Origin: Acidobacteriota bacterium | Lineage (GTDB): Bacteria > Acidobacteriota > Vicinamibacteria > Vicinamibacterales > UBA8438 | NCBI GenBank assembly: GCA_009838525.1 | Contig: VXRJ01000018.1 | Coordinates: 583,087 to 647,086 of the forward strand | DNA length: 64,000 nt | Direction of reading: 5' to 3' | Shown: positions 30,657-37,906 of the stretch, one piece after another | Layout: each line of letters begins with the position of its first letter | Numbering within the stretch: the stretch's first letter is position 1 | Notes under the pieces: model-generated | Database searches by the model: none | What the model was told of the DNA's origin: nothing | The model's input: the letters and a program-made list of their open reading frames with translations, nothing else | Program-made: the position numbers and the translations under genes

Positions 30657-30731
30657 GCGGGAATAACTCAGTGGTAGAGTGCGACCTTGCCAAGGTCGAA
30701 GTCGCGGGTTCGAATCCCGTTTCCCGCTCCA
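30657..30731 (+). tRNA. tRNA-Gly (GCC)
   Basis: 75 bases including an encoded CCA end. Acceptor stem GCGGGAA pairs with TTCCCGC (30721-30727). The anticodon stem CGACC/GGTCG encloses the loop TTGCCAA with anticodon GCC at 30689-30691. The T arm GGGTTCGAATCCC is canonical. Confidence 0.97.
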
Positions 30732-30769
30732 TTCTCCGTCGCCCGTTCAGCCCACGCTTCCGGTTCGAC

Positions 30770-30843
<74 letters not shown>

Positions 30844-30948
30844 TTCCATCCAGGCTCGTAACGCTGGTTGACAAATGACGGTGACACCCTTCGTGCCTGC
30901 TCCGACTGTAATTGCCGCGACGAACGGCGCCAGCCGAACGGCGGAGTG

Positions 30949-30964
30949 GGCAACCGTGGTTGCC
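30949..30964. promoter_or_regulatory. Dyad GGCAACCGTGGTTGCC upstream of the M28 peptidase
   Basis: Two perfect 7-base arms with a 2-base centre, 48 bases before the peptidase start. It is too tight for an RNA hairpin of full length and looks more like an operator. No regulator can be named. Confidence 0.3.
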
Positions 30965-31012
30965 GACAGGGGAACGTCAATTCGCCAGCAACGCCATGGC
31001 ACCCGCCGACAA

Positions 31013-31933
31013 ATGCACCGCGCCGCCGGGCTGACGATCGTCGCGACCCTCACGCTGGCCGCGCCGGCCGCTTCGCAGCCCGACGAGCAGAGGCTCGTTG
31101 CCGATGCTCAACGCCTTTTGGCGCCCTCCAACGCCGAGCGGATTGCTGCTCTCGAAGCACTGCTCGACCAGCGTGGTCTGTCCTACGTCGCGCACGAGTT
31201 TCCCGGCCCGCGCGACCGGAACGACTCGCGACAAGTTGGGCGTAACCTGGTTCTGACCTTTGGGACGGGCCTCCCGGCGATCGTCGTCGGGGCGCACGCG
31301 GATGCGGCGCAACTTCAGGACGGTTCACTCAGCCACGGCATGGTGGACAACGCCGCGGGCGTCGTTGCCCTCCTCGAATTGGCCGAGTCGCTCCGCGACG
31401 ATCCACCGGACCGCCAGGTGCGCGTCGTGTTCTTTGACATGGAGGAACTGGGGCTGGTCGGTTCGGAGGCGTTCGTCTCGACCCTCCAGCCGTCCGCGGT
31501 CGCCGGCATGATCAACGTGGACATCGTCGGCTACGGGGACACCGTGCTGTTCGGACCTGACGGATCGGACCGCGCCGAACCGCCCGGCGCCGGCGGCATG
31601 ACGCTGGCGGACCGTGTCCGGCACGTCTGCGCCGGGCAGTCACTCGTCTGCGTGAGCACGCCACGCATGCCGCCGAGCGACGACCGGAGCTTCACCGGCG
31701 CCGGCATTCCCAGCGTGTCGATTGCGATGCTGCCGGCAGCTCAGACGCACCAGATCTGGCTGTTGCTCAACGGCGGGGAGCAAAGCGGGCTGCGGGAGGG
31801 CTGGGTACCGGAGATACTGCAGACCATCCATACCGACCGGGACACCACCGACCGGCTGGAGCCGCAGACACTCGGCCGCGCGGCGCGGTTACTGACTCAG
31901 CTCGTTCGGGACTTCGCGGCAGACGGCGGCTGA
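31013..31933 (+). CDS. Secreted M28-family zinc peptidase
   Basis: 306 aa from ATG 31013, which opens a signal peptide (LTIVATLTLAAPAASQ). The M28 metal ligands are visible: H95 in GAHADA with D97, D112 in MVDNAAG, the E144-E145 pair in FDMEELG, D170 in INVDIVGYGD and H273 in IHTDRDT. This family has aminopeptidases and related exopeptidases with two zinc ions. The frame is open to 30875, but the added residues are not signal-like. A single gene between the tRNAs and the phosphatase. Confidence 0.88.
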   Translation: MHRAAGLTIVATLTLAAPAASQPDEQRLVADAQRLLAPSNAERIAALEALLDQRGLSYVAHEFPGPRDRNDSRQVGRNLVLTFGTGLPAIVVGAHADAAQLQDGSLSHGMVDNAAGVVALLELAESLRDDPPDRQVRVVFFDMEELGLVGSEAFVSTLQPSAVAGMINVDIVGYGDTVLFGPDGSDRAEPPGAGGMTLADRVRHVCAGQSLVCVSTPRMPPSDDRSFTGAGIPSVSIAMLPAAQTHQIWLLLNGGEQSGLREGWVPEILQTIHTDRDTTDRLEPQTLGRAARLLTQLVRDFAADGG

Positions 31934-31977
31934 CCGCGGCTGGATTCGAGGTCCCCAACCCTGCCAGGGGGTACAGG

Positions 31978-34305
31978 ATGATGTCACCGGCGCGCGCGCG
32001 CATCGGGGGGCTCGCGCTGTTCGCGATCAACCTGGCTTACGCTGCCGGCCTGTTCGCCGCCATGTTCGGACCGAACGGGACCGGAACCCTCAATCTGGGG
32101 CCGGTGCTGGGAGCACCCCTCCTGCTGGTGCCATTCGGGCTGCTCATGCTGCGGCCGGTCGACCGGAACGCGTGGCTGCTGGCCCTGATGTGCAGCGGGT
32201 TCTTCGTCTTCGTCGGCGGGATCACGACGGGGCTGACTCCCGGCGCCACCGTGGCGATGGCCATGTACCGCAGCTTGGTGATGACGATGTCGCCGGCGCT
32301 GTTCGCCTGGCTGTTCCTAGTGTTCCCCGCCCGGACCCCTCTCGACGACCACGCCCCGGGTTTCAAATGGGGGCTCCTCGTCGTTGGAGCGGCCCTCGTG
32401 CTGACTTCCGATATATGGCCAGTGCTGCTCGGCGCGGCCCGGCCGGCTGACGCCGACGGCATGCTGCAGGTGCCCCTCATACAGGGGAACCTGCGTCGCG
32501 CAATCGATTTCCTGTACATCATGGGAGCCTTCGGCGCCGGTCTCTACGGCCTGATCTGGAACGCGTCGCGATCCCCTCGGTCGGACGTGCGCCGCAAGAC
32601 CACGGTGCTGGCAACCGGCACGGCCCTCACCGTGGTCCCCTGGGTACTAGTCGTGATGGCGGAATTGCTGGGCATCCCAGCTCCACAATGGCTGGGAATC
32701 GTGGCTGTGCTGAACACACCGTTCCTCCCGGCCGCCGTCGCGTACGCCGTCGTCCGCCATCGGGTCATGGCAATACCGGTATTGCTGCGTCGAAGCGCGC
32801 GGTACCTGCTGGTGCAACGGGGACTGGCGATCGCGAGCGTGCTGGCGAGCATCCTGGTGGCCATCCTGCTCGTGGGGGTGGTGCAACGGCTGCTGCCGGA
32901 GGAGTCGGAATTCGGCGTACCGGGCGCGGTGGTGCTGGCGGTCCTGACGGGTGTCACGCTGGCGCGCACCGGCACGCAGGTCGAACGCCAGGTTTCCGGC
33001 CGGATCGACCGGCTGTTCTTCCGCGAGAGCTACAACGCGCGCAACGTGCTGGAAGCACTCGCCGAACACGCGAACTCCGCCGCGGGACGCGACGAGCTCG
33101 CGGAGATGCTGGAGGCCGAGATCGACGAGGCGCTTCACCCGGCAACCATCGCCATCTACTTGGAGGACCAGCACGACCGGCTGACGATGATGGCGTCCAA
33201 ACCCGACGGTTCACGGGCGCCCCGGTCGCTGGATCCGCGGATGGAGACTTGGGCTCCTTTGGCTGGACGGCGGAAGTCGGTGCTTCTGCCCATCGGCCCC
33301 GGGATGTTGGTCGCGCAATCGGCCGGCGGGGATGGAGGAGTGGCCGGGCGGCTCTCCAGCCTGCTCCATCCCGTCGAAGCCGAATGCCTGGCGCCGCTCG
33401 CGGCGCGGCGCGACCACCGCCTGGTGGGATTGATCGCGCTCGGACCGCGGCTGTCGGAGGAGCCGTACTCGCGGGAGGATCTCCAACTGCTCGACTCGAT
33501 CGCGGACCATGCGGCGCTGACGGTCGAGAACATCGGCCTGAGCGAAGAGATGGCCGAGCGCCTCGAGGCGCAACGGGCCGCAGAACGGGAGATCGAGGTT
33601 GCACAGGACGTACAGCGCCAGCTCCTTCCCGCCAGAGCGCCCGAATTGCCCGGCTTCGTCTGTGCCGGACATTGCACGCAGGCAAAGTCGGTCGGCGGCG
33701 ACTACTACGACTTCATCCCGACGGGATCGGACGGCCTTACGCTGGTGCTGGCCGACGTGGCCGGCAAGGGGATCGCCGCCGCGCTGCTGATGGCCAACCT
33801 TCACGCCATTCTCCGTGGGCACCATGACCTGACGCGAAACGACCCGATCGGTCTGCTGGAACGGGTAAACCGGCAGTTCTACGCCTCGACCCCCGGCAAT
33901 CGGTACGCCACGCTGTTCCTAGCCAACTTCGACCGCCCGAGCGGCCGCCTGCTATACGTCAACTGCGGCCATGTCCCGCCCCGTGTAACGCGGGCGGACG
34001 GCGGGATCGACAAGCTAGAGACGACCGGGTTGACGATGGGCATGTTCGACACGTGGATCGGCGAGTCCGCCACGACGACCCTGCACCCGGGTGAAACGCT
34101 GGTGGTCTGTTCCGACGGTGTGCCGGAGGCGATGAACGACGCCGACGAGCTCTTCGGCGACGAACGCTTCGACGACCTGCTGTGCACGCACGCCCACTTG
34201 CCGGTGCCCGAGCTGATTACCGCCATCAAGTCCGACGTGCAGGCCTTTGCCGGCGACCGGCGAAGCGACGACCTGACGCTGCTCGTCGCCCGGGTTACGG
34301 CGTAA
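31978..34305 (+). CDS. Membrane SpoIIE/PP2C-type Ser/Thr phosphatase with GAF-like sensor
   Basis: 775 aa: about eight to nine membrane helices (residues 8-340), a GAF-like domain (about 360-515), a short coiled coil (SEEMAERLEAQRAAEREIEV) and a SpoIIE/RsbU phosphatase domain from about 545. The latter shows SVGGDYYDF, LADVAGKGIAAALLMANL, YVNCGHVPP, VVCSDGVPEAMN and SDDLTLLVARV, with the metal-binding Asp residues in place. It probably dephosphorylates a partner in response to a membrane or GAF signal. The membrane part contains a block (RHRVMAIPVLLRRSARYLLV then VERQVSGRIDRLFF) laid out like that of the kinase at 21202. It overlaps idi tail-to-tail by 11 bases. Confidence 0.9.
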   Translation: MMSPARARIGGLALFAINLAYAAGLFAAMFGPNGTGTLNLGPVLGAPLLLVPFGLLMLRPVDRNAWLLALMCSGFFVFVGGITTGLTPGATVAMAMYRSLVMTMSPALFAWLFLVFPARTPLDDHAPGFKWGLLVVGAALVLTSDIWPVLLGAARPADADGMLQVPLIQGNLRRAIDFLYIMGAFGAGLYGLIWNASRSPRSDVRRKTTVLATGTALTVVPWVLVVMAELLGIPAPQWLGIVAVLNTPFLPAAVAYAVVRHRVMAIPVLLRRSARYLLVQRGLAIASVLASILVAILLVGVVQRLLPEESEFGVPGAVVLAVLTGVTLARTGTQVERQVSGRIDRLFFRESYNARNVLEALAEHANSAAGRDELAEMLEAEIDEALHPATIAIYLEDQHDRLTMMASKPDGSRAPRSLDPRMETWAPLAGRRKSVLLPIGPGMLVAQSAGGDGGVAGRLSSLLHPVEAECLAPLAARRDHRLVGLIALGPRLSEEPYSREDLQLLDSIADHAALTVENIGLSEEMAERLEAQRAAEREIEVAQDVQRQLLPARAPELPGFVCAGHCTQAKSVGGDYYDFIPTGSDGLTLVLADVAGKGIAAALLMANLHAILRGHHDLTRNDPIGLLERVNRQFYASTPGNRYATLFLANFDRPSGRLLYVNCGHVPPRVTRADGGIDKLETTGLTMGMFDTWIGESATTTLHPGETLVVCSDGVPEAMNDADELFGDERFDDLLCTHAHLPVPELITAIKSDVQAFAGDRRSDDLTLLVARVTA

Positions 34306-34825
34306 TCCTGCGCTCGACGAGGGCGTCGAGGGCGATCCGGAACCAGACCGTGAACGTCTCGGGTTGCTCCGCGACGGTGCGGCGCACGTCCTCCAGGGAC
34401 ATCCACTTCCAGCCGCCCACTTCATCCGTGTTCGGGACCGGCTCGCCCGCGTAGCGTCCGATGACGACATGGTCGTACTCGTGTTCCGTCAGGCCGTGAT
34501 CCAGGTCCGTGCGATAGATGAAGCCGAAGGCCGTCTCGAGCGGACAGTCGAAACCCATCTCCTCGCGCAGCCGGCGGTGCGCCGCGTCCAGCACCGATTC
34601 GCCCGGCCGCGGATGGCTGCAACAGGTGTTCGACCAGAGCCCCCCCGAGTGGTACTTGCCCGACGCCCGCTGCTGCAACAACATTCGACCGGCGTCGTCG
34701 AAGACGAAGACGGAGAACGCCCGGTGGAGAAGTCCCTTCCGGTGCGCGGTCATCTTCTCCGCGACACCGGTTTCGCGATCCTGCGCGTCGACCGTCACGA
34801 CCTCTTCGATCACGGACTGAACCAT
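34295..34825 (-). CDS. idi: Isopentenyl-diphosphate delta-isomerase, type 1
   Basis: 176 aa from ATG 34825. It interconverts IPP and DMAPP. The catalytic Cys lies in SNTCCSHPRPGE, the catalytic Glu in LTEHEYDHVV, and the Nudix-like helix is RRLREEMGF. Length and motifs match type 1 Idi. It is the last gene of a tight minus-strand set that starts with the RiPP precursors; its start overlaps the upstream membrane-protein gene by 16 bases. In this position it could supply DMAPP for a prenylated peptide, or simply be a housekeeping gene next door. The upstream extension to 34975 would lie inside the neighbour. Confidence 0.93.
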   Translation of the reverse strand: MVQSVIEEVVTVDAQDRETGVAEKMTAHRKGLLHRAFSVFVFDDAGRMLLQQRASGKYHSGGLWSNTCCSHPRPGESVLDAAHRRLREEMGFDCPLETAFGFIYRTDLDHGLTEHEYDHVVIGRYAGEPVPNTDEVGGWKWMSLEDVRRTVAEQPETFTVWFRIALDALVERRITP

Positions 34826-35463
34826 GGCGCCAAGACGCCAGCGTACAGCATGGCGCCAGTAACAAGGCCAGCCATCATCGCCGGAATCGCGATGGCCCTT
34901 TGTCCTGACGGGAAGAAACGCAAGAGCCACGTTCCGCTCACGGCCAGTATCGCGACGCCGAAACCGATCGGCCACTCTACAGGCACTCCCGTCAGGTAGC
35001 TGAATTGCAGCTCATCGAACACTCTGTTGTCCGGGATGGGCCTGCCCAGCAGCTCGTCGGCGATATGCCGAACGCCGGCCACGACACGGACCTGCGAGAG
35101 GTAGGCAATCGCGACAAAAACGGGAAGCGGCTTCCACCAGGCACATGCCCAGCAGCACAAGGCCACGACGAGATACGTCACAACCGGACCCGCCAGATGC
35201 GCCAGCGCCACCGCCCTGATGGGCGCGATGGCTGCCGCCGCTGCCAGATCGCCCGTGGCAATCGCCGTCCGGAACGGGATATTGGTCCACCCGACCGCCA
35301 TCGGGTAGAAGCGCAGGTCCGGAACGTCAAGCAGCCAGTACACGACGTAGTGGCCTGCCTCGTGGGGCAATACCGCAAGCGGCGCGGCCGGAAGGCTCGC
35401 CAGGAACCACGGCAGTCCGATCCGCCAGAAAGGCCCGTTGGTTGCGAGGGTTGCCCGTTCCAT
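34810..35463 (-). CDS. Polytopic membrane protein with HEAGH motif (putative zinc metalloprotease)
   Basis: 217 aa with about five to six membrane helices. H34-E35-A-G-H38 sits in the first helix region (VLPHEAGHYVVYWLL), like site-2-protease (M50) or related intramembrane peptidases; AGPVVTYLVVAL and the loop GRPIPDNRVFDEL could provide the other parts of the site. A full M50 NxxPxxxxDG motif is not visible, so catalysis is unproven. It lies between the 383-aa protein (23 bases) and idi (overlap), inside the precursor operon, and might process, protect against or sense the peptide product. Confidence 0.65.
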   Translation of the reverse strand: MERATLATNGPFWRIGLPWFLASLPAAPLAVLPHEAGHYVVYWLLDVPDLRFYPMAVGWTNIPFRTAIATGDLAAAAAIAPIRAVALAHLAGPVVTYLVVALCCWACAWWKPLPVFVAIAYLSQVRVVAGVRHIADELLGRPIPDNRVFDELQFSYLTGVPVEWPIGFGVAILAVSGTWLLRFFPSGQRAIAIPAMMAGLVTGAMLYAGVLAPWFSP

Positions 35464-35486
35464 CTGTTGCTATCGATCGAGGAACG

Positions 35487-36638
35487 TCAGTTCCCGAGCG
35501 CGGCACGATTCGCGACACGTCCGGGCGCGCTATGACACAGGTACGACAGCAACAGGTAGGCCTTCACATCGAAGGTGGCGTCGCCGTCGAGAACGAACTT
35601 CAAGTGGTTGACGCGCCGGTCAATCAGGCTCCACCAGAGTTCGTGCGGCAGAACGGCCACCGATCGCCCGGGCCATTCCAGGAGCGCGTCGCGCTTGTCG
35701 CTCGTGCAGGCGCCAAACCGATTGAGCAGCGAGAGCAACTGCCGGTCGTCATTCGAGATCCGCCCGGCGCGCTGACACGGGCGCGAGAACAGCCTTTCCA
35801 GGCCGACTCGCGGCAAGACGCCCTGGACCGGGTTGACATCGAGATGGAGCATCGGCACGCACGGCGTGCCGTCCAAACTGTACCGGAACGCGGAAAGCCG
35901 GACCGCCGCGTCGAGATGCCGGTGACGCGTCGACGTGAGGCCGGTGACATATGACATCACCGCGTCAGTTGGCACGTTGGCAAGGCAGACGCGAATGGTC
36001 GGCGTCGGGCGGTGCATCATCAAACCGATGTAGGCCACAGCGGCAGACCGGGGAAGCGGCTCGATACAGGTGTGGAGCGCGTCCCGCACGAGCCTGGCCA
36101 CGGCGGCGGTCGTGGTGGCCTCGACCGCCCTCAGCACCTGATCGAACCAAGCCGACGGTCGGCCACGGCGCAACGGCGATAGCTTGACCAGACTGATGAA
36201 CATCCCGGGTTCCGGAACGCGAGATGTGGCGCGACGCGTTCCGGCGCCCGTGACGCCCGCGCCGACAGCGACGTCGTACTCCAGCCAAACATGATCCAAC
36301 GTCGCGCGGAGCGACGCACTGGTGATCCAGCGACGGCAGAAGGCCTGGAGACTCGCCCACCAGCCCGGCGCGCACCCTGCGTCTGCGAACTCGTGTCGAG
36401 CCAGAATCGCGGCGCCGCGCGGATAGATCGCCAGGACCAGATCGACTTGCGGCGCCGCATCACGCAAGCGGCACTCGAAGTAAATCATCTTCGACAATGC
36501 GGCAGGCAGATGATCAACTGCCGCTCCCAATCTGCTCAGGACGTCGTTCGAAACGAGCGGAAGTGGCAGTCGCGAACTCGCGGCCTGTAGGGTCGTGGTC
36601 AGCGAGTGCATTAGCGTGGACCCGCGAGCGATCCCCAA
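35487..36638 (-). CDS. Unrecognised 383-aa protein of the NHLP RiPP operon (possible core-modifying enzyme)
   Basis: 383 aa, soluble, with no signal peptide or membrane helix and no family I can name. Landmarks are YFECRLRDAAPQVDLVLAIYPRGAAI, HVWLEYDVA, VPEPGMFISLVKL, LHLDVNPVQGVLP, ISNDDRQLLSLLNRFG and, near the end, RRVNHLKFVLDGDATFDVKAYLLLSYL. It lies 9 bases after the second precursor gene and so is almost certainly co-translated with it, the usual place for a tailoring enzyme. With idi two genes on, a peptide prenyltransferase is one idea; no DDxxD motif is present, though ABBA-type enzymes lack it. A leader-recognition or immunity protein is also possible. Confidence 0.6.
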   Translation of the reverse strand: MGIARGSTLMHSLTTTLQAASSRLPLPLVSNDVLSRLGAAVDHLPAALSKMIYFECRLRDAAPQVDLVLAIYPRGAAILARHEFADAGCAPGWWASLQAFCRRWITSASLRATLDHVWLEYDVAVGAGVTGAGTRRATSRVPEPGMFISLVKLSPLRRGRPSAWFDQVLRAVEATTTAAVARLVRDALHTCIEPLPRSAAVAYIGLMMHRPTPTIRVCLANVPTDAVMSYVTGLTSTRHRHLDAAVRLSAFRYSLDGTPCVPMLHLDVNPVQGVLPRVGLERLFSRPCQRAGRISNDDRQLLSLLNRFGACTSDKRDALLEWPGRSVAVLPHELWWSLIDRRVNHLKFVLDGDATFDVKAYLLLSYLCHSAPGRVANRAALGN

Positions 36639-36647
36639 CGCATTGCG

Positions 36648-36962
36648 CTACTCGCCACTCCAGTTGTAACTACCGGTCGGATCGTAGATGGTGGCCGGGC
36701 CATCAACACCGATGCCTCCAGCAACCGCCTCGAGTTCCTCCGCCGACAGTTCGTCCTCGGAGACAGGGTCGGGCAGTACAAACAGCACATCGCAATCGCT
36801 GCCCTTCTCGATGAATCTCAACCGAAGGTTCTCCGGGAATGGGTAGTCAGTCATCGTCTGGAGAGTCCTTCGTGGATCCGTGAGCAATCCCCTGCGCAAG
36901 TCTTCGTCCGCTACAGCCCGCGCCAGCACCTTGTCGATCTGAGCCGCCAATTTGGTATTCAC
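36648..36962 (-). CDS. NHLP-leader RiPP precursor peptide 2
   Basis: 104 aa from GTG 36962, with AGGAGG nine bases upstream. The leader is of the nitrile-hydratase-like (NHLP) type: LTDPRRTLQTM, PENLRLRFIEKGSDCD, LFVLPDPVSEDELS. It ends in LEAVAGG at residues 82-83, a double-Gly site for the C39 peptidase encoded at 40734. Cleavage leaves a 21-residue core starting IGVDGPATIY and ending SYNWSGE, with no Cys, one Trp and two Tyr. The leader aligns without gaps with precursor 1. It is the middle gene of the minus-strand operon. Confidence 0.88.
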   Translation of the reverse strand: MNTKLAAQIDKVLARAVADEDLRRGLLTDPRRTLQTMTDYPFPENLRLRFIEKGSDCDVLFVLPDPVSEDELSAEELEAVAGGIGVDGPATIYDPTGSYNWSGE

Positions 36963-36971
36963 CGTGATTTG

Positions 36972-36977
36972 CCTCCT
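36972..36977 (-). promoter_or_regulatory. Ribosome binding site of precursor 2 (AGGAGG)
   Basis: A consensus AGGAGG lies 9 bases before the GTG at 36962. It fixes the start of precursor 2 in preference to the in-frame ATG at 36998. Confidence 0.7.
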
Positions 36978-37031
36978 GGAATCCCCTTGTTCGTGCATAC
37001 CTAAACGCCCCGCGCGGCAGCAGGACCTCGC

Positions 37032-37065
37032 CCGGTGGCCCCGGCCATGCCGCCGGAGCCACCGG
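37032..37065 (-). promoter_or_regulatory. Strong stem-loop between the two precursor genes
   Basis: CCGGTGGC (37032-37039) pairs with GCCACCGG (37058-37065); inside, CCGGC pairs with GCCGG around a 6-base loop, with one mismatch between the two helices. On the coding strand it begins 22 bases after the stop of precursor 1. No T-run follows, so partial termination, attenuation or 3'-end stabilisation that favours precursor 1 mRNA is more likely than full termination. Confidence 0.55.
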
Positions 37066-37087
37066 CGTTCGCTGCGCGCCTCGCTCC

Positions 37088-37390
37088 CTACTCGCCGCTG
37101 AAGATCCAGCCGTTGCACAGGTTGATGTGGAGGTCGCCGACGCCACCCGCAACCGCCTCGAGTTCCTGATCGGTCAGTTCGTCACCGGAGATCGGATCGG
37201 GCAGCACGAACATCGCGTCGCAGTCGCTGTCCTTTTCGATGAACTTCACCCGCAGGTTCTCCGGCACCGGCTCGCCGGCCATCTTCTCGAGCGTGGTGCG
37301 CGGGTCGCTCAGCAGCCCCGCCCGGAACTCGCTGTCGAGGGCAGACTTCGACAGCACCTCCTGCACGCGATCGTTAACGTTCTCAGCCAT
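37088..37390 (-). CDS. NHLP-leader RiPP precursor peptide 1
   Basis: 100 aa from ATG 37390, with AGGAGG six bases upstream. The leader matches the NHLP (nitrile-hydratase-like) family: LSDPRTTLEKM, PENLRVKFIEKDSDCD, MFVLPDPISGDEL. It ends in LEAVAGG (residues 82-83). Cleavage after the double Gly would release the 17-residue core VGDLHINLCNGWIFSGE, with single Cys, Trp, Ser and His residues. By my count 46 of 83 leader residues are identical to precursor 2, with no gap, while the cores share only the C-terminal SGE and nearby aromatics. It is the first gene of the minus-strand operon. Confidence 0.9.
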   Translation of the reverse strand: MAENVNDRVQEVLSKSALDSEFRAGLLSDPRTTLEKMAGEPVPENLRVKFIEKDSDCDAMFVLPDPISGDELTDQELEAVAGGVGDLHINLCNGWIFSGE

Positions 37391-37906
37391 GTCATACCTC
37401 CTTGGGATGATGAGGGGAGCACCGCACCATGCGTTCGCTCCGATGGCCGCAATGAACGCAAGCTGCATGCCAAGTGACGACGAACGTGTCGCGGCGCCCC
37501 GTTCCGGAACCCGTAGGTTGCGTCAGCAACTTCCGAAGAACGACAGATCCGCCCACAGGTAACGACCGACGTGATCCCATGGTGCGCGGCGGGGCGCCAG
37601 AAGCCCCTCTCGATTCGGAAGAAGCACGTCTACGGCGACTGCAACCGGAGATACCGGCGTCGCCGCCCAGCCTCGACCGTGTGCGTGCTGCGGGAGCGGT
37701 TCTCCTCGAAAAACACGGAGTGCGGTCGGCGCCGAACGCCGGCACCAATGAGTAACGCCGGTTGACATCGCTGCCGACACAGGGTGGCGGCAAGCTCGCT
37801 GGCTGGGTAGGCACCGGCAGTTCGCAACTCAATTGCGAGCCCGTAATCGCCAAGGCCAGGGTCACCGACCGGCGGTTCCGGCACGGACTTTGCATCCCCG
37901 CCGGAC
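37391..37906. promoter_or_regulatory. 516-base divergent control region of the RiPP locus
   Basis: This gap separates the precursor operon (minus) from the export operon (plus), so it must hold the promoters of both. AGGAGG for precursor 1 is at 37397-37402. A perfect TTGACA is at 37762-37767 on the plus strand, but the position 17 bases on (TGGCGG) is not a -10 box. A 10-base palindrome GTTCCGGAAC lies near 37501. A plus-strand frame of 58 codons from ATG 37579 (ending 37755) has no family resemblance and is probably not a gene. Confidence 0.4.

Noticed and set aside
30868-30900. TTGACA after tRNA-Cys as a promoter for the M28 peptidase
   Set aside because: No -10-like sequence lies 15-19 bases downstream.
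37474-37755. 93-codon plus-strand frame in the RiPP control region
   Set aside because: No Shine-Dalgarno, no similarity to NHLP leaders or other families and no conserved motif.
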